Notes: a model not told the origin generated them from the letters alone. Positions 16,466 to 25,362 are shown, counted from the first letter of the stretch. The stretch: DNA of 64,000 nucleotides from Planococcaceae bacterium Storch 2/2-2 (GCA_009740415.1 WOYE01000009.1:1-64000); one strand, 5' to 3'. Numbers and translations are program-made.

Positions 16466-17659
16466 ATGAGTAATCGCCGATTGTTCACTTCAGAATCGGT
16501 AACAGAAGGCCATCCGGATAAAATGTGCGACCAAATTTCGGATGCGATTTTAGATGAGATTTTAGAGAGTGATCCGAACGCTCGGGTCGCATGTGAAACG
16601 ATGATCACGACAGGTCTCGTTCTCGTTTCAGGAGAAATTACGACGTCGACGTACGTCGATATCCAAAAAGTTGTCCGCGACACGGTGAAAGAAATTGGTT
16701 ACACACGTGCAAAATACGGATTTGATTATGAAACGTCAGCGGTACTAACAGCGATTGACGAGCAATCTGCAGATATCGCTCAAGGTGTGGACGAAGCGCT
16801 CGAATCACGTGAAGGAAATATGACAGATGATGAACTAGAGGCGATCGGAGCGGGAGACCAAGGGCTCATGTTCGGTTATGCATGCGATGAAACGCCGGAG
16901 TTAATGCCACTTCCGATTTCACTTTCACACCAATTGTCGCATCGTTTAGCATACGTTCGAAAAGAAGAAATCGTTCCTTACTTACGCCCGGACGGAAAGA
17001 CGCAAGTGACGGTCGAGTACGATGAAAACGACGAACCGGTTCGTATCGATACGATCGTTCTTTCGACACAACATCATCCAGAAGCGACACAAGAACAAAT
17101 TGAACGAGATATGATCGAACATGTCATTCGTCCAATCGTTCCTGCTGAACTACTCGATGAAGAGACGAACTATTTCATTAACCCAACGGGACGTTTCGTC
17201 ATCGGTGGACCTCAAGGAGATGCCGGTTTAACAGGACGTAAAATTATCGTCGATACGTACGGCGGTTACGCTCGTCACGGCGGCGGTGCTTTTTCAGGAA
17301 AAGATGCGACGAAAGTAGACCGTTCGGCTTCGTACGCGGCGCGTTACGTGGCGAAAAACATCGTGGCAGCAGGATTCGCAAAACATTGTGAAGTCCAAAT
17401 TGCTTATGCGATCGGTGTCGCACAGCCGGTATCGATTGCAGTGAACACGTTCGGAACAGGAACGGTGGAAGAAGAGAAACTCGTAGAAGCGGTGCGAGAG
17501 CTATTCGACTTACGTCCAGCAGGTATTATTAAAATGCTTGACTTACGCCGCCCGATTTATAAACAGACGGCAGCGTACGGTCATTTCGGCCGCACGGATA
17601 TCGAGCTTCCGTGGGAACAAACGGATAAAGTAGAGGCCTTGCAAGCATACATTCAATAG
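16466..17659 (+). CDS. metK: S-adenosylmethionine synthase
   Basis: Makes SAM from methionine and ATP. The 397 residues are the usual length. Signatures include [20 protein letters not shown] at the N-terminus (Met/Mg site), [15 protein letters not shown] with the signature hexapeptide, [19 protein letters not shown], and [16 protein letters not shown], which holds the ATP/phosphate lysines. A GGAGGAAACAGT ribosome site precedes ATG. It is controlled by the S-box upstream and has a strong terminator behind it. Confidence 0.98.
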   Translation: MSNRRLFTSESVTEGHPDKMCDQISDAILDEILESDPNARVACETMITTGLVLVSGEITTSTYVDIQKVVRDTVKEIGYTRAKYGFDYETSAVLTAIDEQSADIAQGVDEALESREGNMTDDELEAIGAGDQGLMFGYACDETPELMPLPISLSHQLSHRLAYVRKEEIVPYLRPDGKTQVTVEYDENDEPVRIDTIVLSTQHHPEATQEQIERDMIEHVIRPIVPAELLDEETNYFINPTGRFVIGGPQGDAGLTGRKIIVDTYGGYARHGGGAFSGKDATKVDRSASYAARYVAKNIVAAGFAKHCEVQIAYAIGVAQPVSIAVNTFGTGTVEEEKLVEAVRELFDLRPAGIIKMLDLRRPIYKQTAAYGHFGRTDIELPWEQTDKVEALQAYIQ

Positions 17660-17666
17660 TAAATTA

Positions 17667-17715
17667 CAAAAAGCGTATCCTTCATCGGTTTCAGATGAAA
17701 GATGCGCTTTTTTGT
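17667..17715. terminator. terminator between metK and ytoA (convergent)
   Basis: AAAAGCGTATCCTTCATC pairs imperfectly with GATGAAAGATGCGCTTTT (17669-17686 with about 17693-17710), with A and T flanks on both sides. Confidence 0.85.
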
Positions 17716-17740
17716 AGTGTGGATGAGTGAGTCTTTTCAT

Positions 17741-18295
17741 TTACTTCGTAGATGGATTGTGAGAAGCATCGCTCGTGAGCAGTCGATCTTGCTCTTTTGC
17801 ATAACGAGCTCCTTTTTGAACGTAGTCGTTCAAAATACGAACCATATCTTGTCGGTCGTCGTCTGTTAAAGGACGAATGATTTTAACTGGTGAGCCGAAA
17901 GCGAGTGTATTCGGTGGAATGACTTTCCCTTGTGGGACGAGACTACCTGCGCCGATAAAGGCACCTTCACCGATGACCGCACCGTCTAAAATGGTCGAGT
18001 CCATGCCGATGAGCGCTCCTTTTTTAATGTGGCAACTGTGCAATGTGACACGGTGTCCGATCGTAACGTCATCTTCTAAAAGGAGCGGATACGCTGGGCT
18101 TTGGTGCAAACAACTGAAATCTTGAATGTTTACTCGATTGCCGATCCGCGTCGGCGAAACGTCGCCGCGAATGACCGCGTTAAACCAGATCGATGATTGA
18201 TGACCAATCGTTACATCGCCTGTAATCGTTGCGTTATGTGCGACGAAGGCATCGTTTGCAATCGTTGGAGTATGACCGTTGTATGAATAAATCAT
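17741..18295 (-). CDS. ytoA: gamma carbonic anhydrase family protein (YtoA-like)
   Basis: A 184-residue left-handed beta-helix protein built of hexapeptide repeats (ITGDVTIG, VIRGDVSPTRIG, ALIGMDSTIL, AFIGAGSLVP). The three metal-ligand His of the gamma-CA fold can be placed in CLHQSP, TIGHRVTLHSCHI. The family includes B. subtilis YtoA and PaaY-like proteins; many members show little or no carbonic anhydrase activity, so the reaction is open. The gene converges on metK, and the start is immediately after an AAAGAGGTG ribosome site. Confidence 0.85.
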   Translation of the reverse strand: MIYSYNGHTPTIANDAFVAHNATITGDVTIGHQSSIWFNAVIRGDVSPTRIGNRVNIQDFSCLHQSPAYPLLLEDDVTIGHRVTLHSCHIKKGALIGMDSTILDGAVIGEGAFIGAGSLVPQGKVIPPNTLAFGSPVKIIRPLTDDDRQDMVRILNDYVQKGARYAKEQDRLLTSDASHNPSTK

Positions 18296-18392
18296 GAAAA
18301 CACCTCTTTCTTTAAGGAATGATGTATAATAACCGTAACAAAAAAATCGTGAAAAGAGAACAACGAGTTGAAAAAGAGGGGAGGCTGTCTCT

Positions 18393-19184
18393 TTGTGGAA
18401 GTGGGAATCGGAAGGACGCGCGAAAGCAGTCGTCGGAATTATACATAATGCGTACGAACATCATAATCGATATGCGTGGGTCATCCAACATTTACGCAAC
18501 TCGCAATTTACGGTCATTACGGGAGATTTACCCGGACATGGAAAAGTGGGAGCTGTTCATGATACGTTGCTCGATCGGTACATGCGTTACGTCGAGCAAC
18601 TCGTCGACGTGTGCAAATCTCAAAACTTACCGTATTTTTTAATCGCTCACGGATTAGGCGCACTCCTCTTAGTGCGTTTGCTTCAAAAGAAAGATATCGA
18701 ATGTGCAGGGATCGTTTTAACATCGCCGTGGTTGCAGTTAAAACATGAACCACCGAAATATTCGAAAGTGTTTGCGTCTCTTCAAATGAATCAAATCGTC
18801 GATCACGAAATTACGCCACCGATGTTGACGAGAAATGAAGAGCGTCAACGAGAGTTTGCTGGTGATTTGACGTATGCAACTCGTGTATCGCACGGGTGGT
18901 TTCGTGACGTCCAATTGCTCATGCGAGCGATCGTGAACGAGGAGCGAAAAATTGTCGATGTGCCAGCTGCTGTCATCGTCGGTGAAGATGATCCAATCGC
19001 AGATCCGAAAGTGACGAGAGATTGGGTGTACGGTCAAAAGTTATCAGAAAGCCAGTTTAAAAAATGGCCGTTCATGCGTCATGACATTTTGCAAGAAGAA
19101 CGACGGGAAGATGCGATGATTTACGTCGAATCGTTTTTAGACAATGTGTTGCGTACGAACGGCTATATTATAGGAGGGGACTAA
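18393..19184 (+). CDS. alpha/beta hydrolase-fold protein, YtpA-like, lacking the nucleophile serine
   Basis: A 263-residue protein aligned by pattern to YtpA/monoacylglycerol-lipase proteins: GIIHNAYEHHNRYAWV, VITGDLPGHGKVG and IVLTSPWLQL. The nucleophile elbow, normally GHSMGG, reads AHGLGA at residues 85-90: the serine is Gly87. The oxyanion HG is HN (18-19). The acid (VGEDDPIADP) and a His (FMRHDILQEE) remain. If the reading is right, the protein is not an ordinary serine hydrolase. The start is TTG 18393 after GGGAGG; the following nuclease gene begins 1 nt after its stop. Confidence 0.75.
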   Translation: MWKWESEGRAKAVVGIIHNAYEHHNRYAWVIQHLRNSQFTVITGDLPGHGKVGAVHDTLLDRYMRYVEQLVDVCKSQNLPYFLIAHGLGALLLVRLLQKKDIECAGIVLTSPWLQLKHEPPKYSKVFASLQMNQIVDHEITPPMLTRNEERQREFAGDLTYATRVSHGWFRDVQLLMRAIVNEERKIVDVPAAVIVGEDDPIADPKVTRDWVYGQKLSESQFKKWPFMRHDILQEERREDAMIYVESFLDNVLRTNGYIIGGD

Positions 19185-19185
19185 C

Positions 19186-19770
19186 GTGTCACAGCGAGAG
19201 CAACAACCGAAAAAGAAACGCTCGATTTTGCAAACGATTGGAGCGTTATTACTCGTCGCTCTCATCGCTATTTTTGCGCCGGAATGGTTAGTAGACGATG
19301 AGGAACGATCAGGAGATAGCAATGCGACGTTCGTCCGCGTCGTTGATGGGGATACGATTCGTGTCATGTATGAAGGGAAGGAAGAGCCTGTTCGTTACTT
19401 ACTGATCGACACACCGGAGTCGGTGAAGCCGAATGAGCCGGAACAATGTTACGGAAAAGAAGCATCTGATGTGAACGAGCAGCTGCTGAAAAATGGAGAG
19501 CTAGAGCTCGTTTTTGATGAAGTCGGTGGAAAGCGAGATCAATACGACCGACTACTTGCTCATATTTACGTAGATGGAAAAAACGTACAAGAAGAATTGT
19601 TACGTCGCGGGCTTGCACGCGTAGCATTCGTTTACAATAAAGAAGATCCACATCTCGATCGTTACAACGCTGCTCAAGATGAAGCGAAGCGAAACAAAGT
19701 CGGAATTTGGAGTGAAGACGAACGGTTCGTTACGCGCCGAGGATTTGATGACGCGTTTTGTACGCCGTAA
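19186..19770 (+). CDS. thermonuclease-family (SNase-like) nuclease, membrane-anchored
   Basis: A 194-residue protein with an N-terminal membrane segment (about 14-33, TIGALLLVALIAIFAPEWLV) and an extracellular staphylococcal-nuclease fold. The catalytic pattern is visible: RVVDGDTIRV (Ca ligand Asp), VRYLLIDTPE (Arg, Asp, Thr) and YDRLLAHIYVDGK with the second Arg. LARVAFVYNKEDPHLDRY and KRNKVGIW are typical C-terminal parts. It probably degrades extracellular DNA or RNA with Ca. It uses a GTG start after TAGGAGGGG and is co-transcribed with the upstream hydrolase-like gene. Confidence 0.88.
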   Translation: MSQREQQPKKKRSILQTIGALLLVALIAIFAPEWLVDDEERSGDSNATFVRVVDGDTIRVMYEGKEEPVRYLLIDTPESVKPNEPEQCYGKEASDVNEQLLKNGELELVFDEVGGKRDQYDRLLAHIYVDGKNVQEELLRRGLARVAFVYNKEDPHLDRYNAAQDEAKRNKVGIWSEDERFVTRRGFDDAFCTP

Positions 19771-19774
19771 AGAA

Positions 19775-19802
19775 GGGAAGTCGATGAAGACTTCCTTTTT
19801 TG
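19775..19802 (+). terminator. terminator of the nuclease gene
   Basis: GGAAGTC/GACTTCC stem (19776-19782 with 19789-19795) followed by six T. Confidence 0.85.
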
Positions 19803-19884
19803 TTCGTTTTTGAGCAAAAAGGTAGGGTCGTTCGATAAGAAACGATACACTATAGTAGTATAAGAATAAGGGGGATCATTTCAT

Positions 19885-20889
19885 ATGGTACGTTTAAGTG
19901 TACTCGATCAATCACCAATTTCTGAAGGGAGCAGCGCAAAAGAAGCGCTATCGTACACGGTAAAACTGGCACAACTTGCCGATGAACTCGGATTTACACG
20001 GTTTTGGGTGTCGGAACATCACGATTCACCGACGCTTGCTGGTTCTTCACCTGAGGTGCTCATTAGTCATTTAGCGAGCGTAACGAAACGGATTCGGATC
20101 GGTTCAGGTGGTGTCATGTTGCCACATTACTCTTCTTACAAAGTAGCAGAAAATTTCAACGTGTTAGCGACATTATTTCCTGGTCGAATCGATGTCGGAG
20201 TCGGTCGCGCACCAGGTGGGATGCCACGTGCGACGTATGCGTTGAATAACGGGGAGTATCGAGACGTCGATCGTTTTCCAGAACAATTGGATGAGCTTGC
20301 TCATTATTTGAACGATACGCTTCCAAAAGACCATCCGTATCATGGGCTCCAAGCGACACCGGTTCCGGAAGAAGCACCGCCGGTTTGGATGCTCGGGTCG
20401 AGTCCGAATTCGGCGCAGCTCGCTGGAGAAAAAGGATTGCCGTACATGTTCGCTCATTTCATTAACAATGAGGCGGGGCTTCTCGCATCGAAAGTGTATA
20501 AAAAAGCATTTCAACCGAGTGACTATCAACGAGAAGCGAAGCAAGGGGTTGCTGTCTTTTTCGCTTGTGCAGAAACGGATGAAGAAGCGGATGAAATTGC
20601 AAGTTCTCTCGATTTAGCGAGTTTATGGCTCGGTCAAGGCATTCGTTCAGACGGAACGCCTTCGCCTGAAACAGTGAAACGACAGACGTTTACAGCGTAC
20701 GATTTAAAAGCGATCGAAAGCTTAAGAGAGCGGATGGTCGTCGGATCGCCGAAACGAGCGAAAGAACAAATCGAAGCGATCGCTGAGCAATACGGTGCAG
20801 AAGAAGTGATGCTCGTGATGATCGCGTACGATTACGAGAAAAAATTAAAGGCGTATGAATTAATTGCACGAGAAATGCTCCATCAATGA
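19885..20889 (+). CDS. LLM-class flavin-dependent oxidoreductase (luciferase-like monooxygenase)
   Basis: A 334-residue TIM-barrel protein of the bacterial luciferase-like family, predicted to use reduced FMN and oxygen on an unknown substrate. Typical features are LSVLDQSPISEG at the N-terminus, FWVSEHHDSPTLAGSSPEVL, RIRIGSGGVMLPHYSSYKVAE and RIDVGVGRAPGG, followed by WMLGSSPNSAQLA. Related Bacillus proteins (YtmO, YvbT, YceB) are annotated only as putative monooxygenases. The 3' end overlaps the convergent DUF188 gene by 7 nt. Confidence 0.88.
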   Translation: MVRLSVLDQSPISEGSSAKEALSYTVKLAQLADELGFTRFWVSEHHDSPTLAGSSPEVLISHLASVTKRIRIGSGGVMLPHYSSYKVAENFNVLATLFPGRIDVGVGRAPGGMPRATYALNNGEYRDVDRFPEQLDELAHYLNDTLPKDHPYHGLQATPVPEEAPPVWMLGSSPNSAQLAGEKGLPYMFAHFINNEAGLLASKVYKKAFQPSDYQREAKQGVAVFFACAETDEEADEIASSLDLASLWLGQGIRSDGTPSPETVKRQTFTAYDLKAIESLRERMVVGSPKRAKEQIEAIAEQYGAEEVMLVMIAYDYEKKLKAYELIAREMLHQ

Positions 20890-21329
20890 GACGGAGCATG
20901 TTCGGCAAGTAAAGTAGAGAGCGTACGGATGAATTGTTCATCCTGCTCTTTTTTTCGCTTTTTAGGGCCTTTCACTCGTTTGTTTGATCGCCGCAATTGT
21001 GCGTGATGATGTCTTTGTTGCAATAAATAATCGATCGTCTCATCCGTATATTGTTTTCCATCTTCATTTATGACGATGCATCCTTTTCCGAGTGCGATTG
21101 CCGCGAGTCCGTAATCTTGAGTGACGACGAGATCACCGCGGGATACGCGTTGGAAAAGAGCGAAGTCGACAGCATCTCGTCCTGTGGAAATTGTAACGGT
21201 CGTCGCGTAGTCGTCTCGGATGAGGTGTGACGTGTCGCAAAAAATCGTACACGGGATGTCGTACTGTTTCGCAAGGGCAATCGTTTCATGAACGACCGGA
21301 CAGCCGTCCCCATCGATCGCAATGTTCAT
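20883..21329 (-). CDS. YaiI/YqxD family protein (DUF188)
   Basis: A 148-residue protein of the UPF0178 (YaiI/YqxD) family, with a PIN-like arrangement of acidic residues: IAIDGDGCPV at the start, IFCDTSHL, GRDAVDFALF and RGDLVVTQDYGLAAIAL. The fold suggests a nuclease, but no activity is established. The C-terminus is basic (RVKGPKKRKKEQ). A GGAGGCGTTTGTT ribosome region precedes ATG on the minus strand. It shares its 3' end with the monooxygenase gene, with no terminator between them. Confidence 0.88.
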   Translation of the reverse strand: MNIAIDGDGCPVVHETIALAKQYDIPCTIFCDTSHLIRDDYATTVTISTGRDAVDFALFQRVSRGDLVVTQDYGLAAIALGKGCIVINEDGKQYTDETIDYLLQQRHHHAQLRRSNKRVKGPKKRKKEQDEQFIRTLSTLLAEHAPSH

Positions 21330-21456
21330 AACAAACGCCTCCTTTTCGTTCAGTGTAGCATAATGATTTTTAAAGCTTAAAGGTTTTCCTTAAGGAAACA
21401 TTCATAAACTATGATAAAATAGATACATCTTAATAAAAAAGTTGGAGGAATGACGA

Positions 21457-22815
21457 ATGACACAAGTAGCAATGATCGTTTCAGCAAAAGATGGACGATT
21501 AACGAAAACATTATCGACAGCACAATACGTTGAGCAAAATGCGACGCCGTTCGTGACGGTAATGGTAGACGGCACATTGTATGTCGCTGTCAAAGAAGAG
21601 AAGCGAGATGAGGAAGCGGTGCGTATGCTCGCAGGCTCCATCGCTTCTGATTTAAAAGGACGTCGTGTTGAACGTGCAACAGCAGACGTACGTACGCTCG
21701 CAACGGTAAACGGACGAGAAGCAGTGACTGCTTTCGTAGAAGGTTGGGAACTCGGCGGCTATGAGTTTTCAAAATACCAACAGAAAAAAGGAACGAAAAC
21801 GGCACTCGTCATCGATGGAGCGGACGAGCGCGAAGTGACACTCGGGAAAACACGTGCAGAATCAGTCGCATTATCACGTGATTTAATGAACGAAGTGTCG
21901 GACGTTTTAAACCCGGTCGGTTACGCAGAGTGGGCAGTGGATCATTTCGCTCAAACAGCAGTCGACGTTACGGTATTCGATCGAGCAGAACTCGAGCGTC
22001 GTGAAATGAACGGCGTGTTAACGGTCGGACAAGGGAGTCGACACGAGCAGCGGTTCGTCGAGCTTCGTTACGAAGGCGATGCGTCTAAACCGCTCGTTGC
22101 CCTCGTCGGAAAAGGTGTCACGTTCGATACAGGTGGTATTAGCTTAAAAGGTGGGGACGATTTATCGGATATGCGTATGGACATGGGTGGATCGGCTGCT
22201 GTCATGGGAGCGATTCATTTACTCGAGCGCACGAAAGCACCGGTTAATGTCGTCGGTCTCGTCCCGATGGTTGAAAACGCTCCGGACAACTTAAGTGTCT
22301 ATCCTGGCGAAGTCATTACGTATAAAAATGGAACGAGCGTTCAAGTGGCGAATACCGATGCGGAAGGACGTCTCATTTTAGCAGACGGTCTCATCCGAGC
22401 AGGCGAATGGGAAGCAGAATACGTCGTCGACATCGCTACGTTAACTGGCGCGATCCACCGTGCACTCGGCGATAAAATCGGTGGCGTGTTCGGTGAAGAA
22501 GCGTTAGCGTTCGAAATGAAGAAAGTCGGAGAGGCGAGCGGTGATTTCGTTTGGCCAATGCCGATGACACGCGCGTACAATGACAGTTTGAAAAGCGATT
22601 ATGCGGATTTGAAAAACATTAGTACACTCGGATTTGCAGGCGCAACGACAGCGGCCCTCTTTTTAGAGCATTTCGTCGATCCGAAGGCGAAATGGTTACA
22701 CGTCGACATGGCAGGCGTCATGGAAGCGTCGAAAGCGGAAGGGTACTATGCGAAGTCAGCGACAGGATACGGTGCACGTTTACTTGCGGATTATACAGTA
22801 GCCGTTTCGAAATAA
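21457..22815 (+). CDS. pepA: leucyl aminopeptidase (M17 family)
   Basis: Cytosolic dizinc aminopeptidase that removes N-terminal residues from peptides. In the 452-residue protein the C-terminal catalytic half is complete: VGKGVTFDTGGISLKGG (metal Lys and Asp), MRMDMGGSAAVMGAI (Asp), NTDAEGRLILADGL (Asp, Glu and the bicarbonate-site Arg) and VDIATLTGAIHRALG. The N-terminal domain is shorter than in the roughly 500-residue Bacillus YuiE. A single gene with its own terminator and a TTGGAGGAATGACGA ribosome site. Confidence 0.93.
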   Translation: MTQVAMIVSAKDGRLTKTLSTAQYVEQNATPFVTVMVDGTLYVAVKEEKRDEEAVRMLAGSIASDLKGRRVERATADVRTLATVNGREAVTAFVEGWELGGYEFSKYQQKKGTKTALVIDGADEREVTLGKTRAESVALSRDLMNEVSDVLNPVGYAEWAVDHFAQTAVDVTVFDRAELERREMNGVLTVGQGSRHEQRFVELRYEGDASKPLVALVGKGVTFDTGGISLKGGDDLSDMRMDMGGSAAVMGAIHLLERTKAPVNVVGLVPMVENAPDNLSVYPGEVITYKNGTSVQVANTDAEGRLILADGLIRAGEWEAEYVVDIATLTGAIHRALGDKIGGVFGEEALAFEMKKVGEASGDFVWPMPMTRAYNDSLKSDYADLKNISTLGFAGATTAALFLEHFVDPKAKWLHVDMAGVMEASKAEGYYAKSATGYGARLLADYTVAVSK

Positions 22816-22832
22816 AATGAATCGGATCAAGA

Positions 22833-22856
22833 GGAAGGTGAAAAGCCTTCCTTTTC
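22833..22856 (+). terminator. terminator of pepA
   Basis: GGAAGG/CCTTCC stem (22833-22838 with 22846-22851) followed by four T. Confidence 0.7.
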
Positions 22857-22870
22857 TTCCTTTAAAATGG

Positions 22871-22876
22871 TACAAT
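22871..22876 (+). promoter_or_regulatory. possible -10 element of the leader in front of the cation efflux gene
   Basis: TACAAT at 22871-22876 is a good -10, but no clear -35 hexamer stands 17 nt upstream. It would start a leader transcript of about 160 nt. Confidence 0.35.
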
Positions 22877-22913
22877 GGAATGTACACTAATTAAAAAAGA
22901 AGAGTGATGCGTA

Positions 22914-22979
22914 ATGAAAAAGCCGTACATGCACGGGCAATCGCACAACTTCATATGTTTTTTAACGATTACAACCTGA
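22914..22979 (+). CDS. possible 21-residue leader peptide
   Basis: ATG at 22914 opens a short ORF, MKKPYMHGQSHNF followed by ICFLTITT, with its TGA inside a terminator stem. The ribosome site (AAGAAGAG, about 10 nt upstream) is weak. The overlap with the terminator suggests a translated leader or attenuator, but it could equally be a chance ORF within a small RNA. Confidence 0.3.
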   Translation: MKKPYMHGQSHNFICFLTITT

Positions 22980-23002
22980 CATTCCGATGTCAGGTTTTTT
23001 TG
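22973..23002 (+). terminator. terminator or attenuator before the cation efflux gene
   Basis: A perfect 10-bp stem AACCTGACAT/ATGTCAGGTT (22973-22982 with 22987-22996) followed by a T run to about 23001, 45 bp before the cation efflux start. Confidence 0.9.
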
Positions 23003-23046
23003 TTGCCTTCATGCAAACTTTTTTAACAAACTAAGGGGGAAATGGA

Positions 23047-23961
23047 ATGGATTCGATGATTGATGAGAAACATGAACATTCATTTGCAGCATTAGTAGCG
23101 ATTTGGATCAGTTTAATTGGAAACGTCGTATTGACGATTGCGAAAATTGGAGTCGGTGCACTATTTAACAGTCCGGTTTTACTCGCAGACGGGTTCCATA
23201 ACGCGGGAGACGTCGTCGCTTCATTTGCGGCATTAACGGCGATGCGATTTTCGAAACGACCAGCCGATGAGGACCACCCGTGGGGTCACGGGAAAGCCGA
23301 AGTGATCGGTTCAGGGATCGTAGCGATTATTTTAGGAGTCGCTGCCTTGTACATCGCGTATGAAGCGATCGCTGCATTGTTTACGGACCCAGGTGAAGCG
23401 AGCTGGATCGCCTTTTGGACAGCGGTCGCCTCACTCGTTGCGAAGCAATTGCTTTATTTATATACGATTAAGATCGGTCGTAAAGAAAATAGTAAAGGGC
23501 TGATCGCGACAGCATACGACCATTTGGCGGACGTGTACGCATCGCTCGCTGCAGTGATCGGGATCGGCCTTGCGATCGCAGGGGATGCTTACGGAATGCC
23601 TTATTTAAGTTACGGAGATCCGATTGCTGGATTTATCGTTGCAATCGTCGTCTTTAAGCTCGCTTACGATATGGGGAAAGATGCGCTCGACATTTTAATG
23701 GAGAAAAGTGTAGAACCGGAACGCCTCGTTGAATTCGAAGAGACGATCCGCGAATTTGAACTAGTGAAACGGATCGACCGCCTGCGCGCACGCGAACACG
23801 GTCATTACATTCTCGTCGATTTACGAATCGGAATACCGGCGGATTTGACGGTTCAGCAAGGACATGATTTATCGAGTACAATTCGTGATACAATAATGGA
23901 AAGGTTTGAAGATGTAGATGAAGTCCTCATCCATTTAAACCCTTGGTATCCAGACGAATGA
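23047..23961 (+). CDS. cation diffusion facilitator (CDF) family metal exporter
   Basis: A 304-residue proton/metal antiporter with six membrane helices and a cytoplasmic C-terminal domain. TM2 carries LLADGFHNAGDVVAS (HxxxD) and TM5 carries YDHLADVYAS (DxxxD), the two halves of the transport site. HPWGHGKAEVIGS follows TM2, and the CDF C-terminal domain ends IHLNPWYPDE. The metal (Zn, Mn, Co or Fe) cannot be assigned from these residues. An AAGGGGG ribosome site precedes ATG. A leader with a strong terminator lies upstream and may control it. Confidence 0.9.
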   Translation: MDSMIDEKHEHSFAALVAIWISLIGNVVLTIAKIGVGALFNSPVLLADGFHNAGDVVASFAALTAMRFSKRPADEDHPWGHGKAEVIGSGIVAIILGVAALYIAYEAIAALFTDPGEASWIAFWTAVASLVAKQLLYLYTIKIGRKENSKGLIATAYDHLADVYASLAAVIGIGLAIAGDAYGMPYLSYGDPIAGFIVAIVVFKLAYDMGKDALDILMEKSVEPERLVEFEETIREFELVKRIDRLRAREHGHYILVDLRIGIPADLTVQQGHDLSSTIRDTIMERFEDVDEVLIHLNPWYPDE

Positions 23962-23983
23962 GAAGAAAAGTGAGGGAGTTACG

Positions 23984-24427
23984 ATGAACGATTATACCGT
24001 CATTGAATTTTGTAACAAAGAAACAGATGAAGTCGTTGAACAAGCGACGAAGGAAGTGTTGAATGAACCACTTTCTTTATTAAAAGAACGAATGGACGAT
24101 TTTTTATACGTCGAGTCACCACGTTTCGATGCCCTTCGAATGGACTGTGCGACGATCGAGTGTGATGATGTTTTTGAAACGTCGACGGTTTTATTCGGCT
24201 TGCGTGTGCCGCTTGCGGAAAAAGATCGACTCGATGCTTATTGTGACAAGACGTTGAAAGATGTAACGCCACGTTACGGTTTTCTTTATAGCGACGAAGA
24301 ACGTCTATTCGATGTGAACGTAACGTGTGAAGCGTTACCTCACGTAAAAGAGGGAGCGACGATCGGAGAAACGTTAGAAGCATTTATCGACTGGCTCACT
24401 CGTTACTTTGAGAGGGTGGACGTATGA
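23984..24427 (+). CDS. hypothetical protein coupled to an RNA methyltransferase gene
   Basis: A 147-residue acidic soluble protein that I do not recognise. It has no signal peptide, membrane segment or metal motif. Four to five scattered Cys, an alternating alpha/beta pattern and a Trp-rich end (FIDWLTRYFERV) can be seen. A GAGGGAG ribosome site precedes the start 23 nt after the CDF gene. Its stop overlaps the methyltransferase start by 4 nt (ATGA), which implies coupled translation and perhaps a shared function. Confidence 0.6.
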   Translation: MNDYTVIEFCNKETDEVVEQATKEVLNEPLSLLKERMDDFLYVESPRFDALRMDCATIECDDVFETSTVLFGLRVPLAEKDRLDAYCDKTLKDVTPRYGFLYSDEERLFDVNVTCEALPHVKEGATIGETLEAFIDWLTRYFERVDV

Positions 24428-25362
24428 CGTATATTTATACGTACGTTCGTCATGAAGATGAGCATGAATTATGTCGCCTCGAAATGCGTGCTCTTTTCGG
24501 GAGCGATGCGCGCGGTCCGATTCTTCGTACGGATCGTTACGTCCCGCCATCACGGAGTCCATTTATGAGAGGTGTCATTCATCAAGTCGTAGAAGCGGAC
24601 AGTTACGAAGCGTTGCTCGAACGAGTCGCTGAGTGGGAAGCTCCACCGAATGAAACGGTTAAAATCGTGAGCGTCAATGATGTGGCGTACGATGAGGAAC
24701 CGAAATGGAGCCATACGCATCGGCGAAAAATTGAACGGGAAGTCGGTCTCGCTTACAATAAGGCGATCGATTTAGTGAATCCGACGATTGAATTCGCTCT
24801 TCTTTATTATGACGGTCGCTGGTACGGCGGTCCGTATGAAAAGGGCGAAGCCGTCTGGTTGCATCATCAACAGAAGCCCCATTCGTATTCGACTGCTTTA
24901 AGTACACGAGTCGCTCGGGCGGTCGTTAACATCGCAGTTCCTACGATCGACGAAGTCGAGCGCGTCATCGATCCGTGTTGTGGCATCGGTACGGTCGTCG
25001 TTGAGGCGTTATCGATGAACGTTCCGATCGAAGCGAGTGATATCAATCCACTCGTCTGTCAAGGAACGAGAGAAAACATCGAGCATTTCGGTTACGAAGG
25101 AGTCGTGACGAAACGTTCGATTCAACAAGTGAACGAAACGTACGACGTCGCTATTATCGATATGCCGTACAATTTGTTCACGCATATTACGGAAGAAGAA
25201 GCGTACGATATCGTACGAAGTGCTCGAGTGATTGCGAATCGTCTCGTCGTCGTGACGATTGAAGCGATGGATGACGTTCTTCGAGAAGTCGGTTGGACGA
25301 TCGAAGACCGAGCGATTGCACGGAAAGGAACGTTTGAACGTCACGTTCTCATTTGTACGTAA
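24424..25362 (+). CDS. predicted RNA methyltransferase (UPF0020/Trm11-like)
   Basis: A 312-residue SAM-dependent methyltransferase. The C-terminal half has motif I VIDPCCGIGTVVVEAL, the acidic loop IEASDINPLVC and the catalytic motif IV IIDMPYN, an [N/D]PPY-like signature typical of N2-guanine or amino-group methylation of RNA. The N-terminal half is degenerate and may hold a THUMP-like RNA-binding part; HTHRRKIEREVGLAYNKAIDLV separates the two. It ends the CDF operon, directly before a strong terminator. The exact RNA target is unknown. Confidence 0.8.
   Translation: MTYIYTYVRHEDEHELCRLEMRALFGSDARGPILRTDRYVPPSRSPFMRGVIHQVVEADSYEALLERVAEWEAPPNETVKIVSVNDVAYDEEPKWSHTHRRKIEREVGLAYNKAIDLVNPTIEFALLYYDGRWYGGPYEKGEAVWLHHQQKPHSYSTALSTRVARAVVNIAVPTIDEVERVIDPCCGIGTVVVEALSMNVPIEASDINPLVCQGTRENIEHFGYEGVVTKRSIQQVNETYDVAIIDMPYNLFTHITEEEAYDIVRSARVIANRLVVVTIEAMDDVLREVGWTIEDRAIARKGTFERHVLICT

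Noticed and set aside
18319-18642. 107-residue plus-strand ORF in another frame over the YtpA-like gene start
   Set aside because: The YtpA-like frame has family similarity through this region and a ribosome site before its TTG; the alternative frame has neither.
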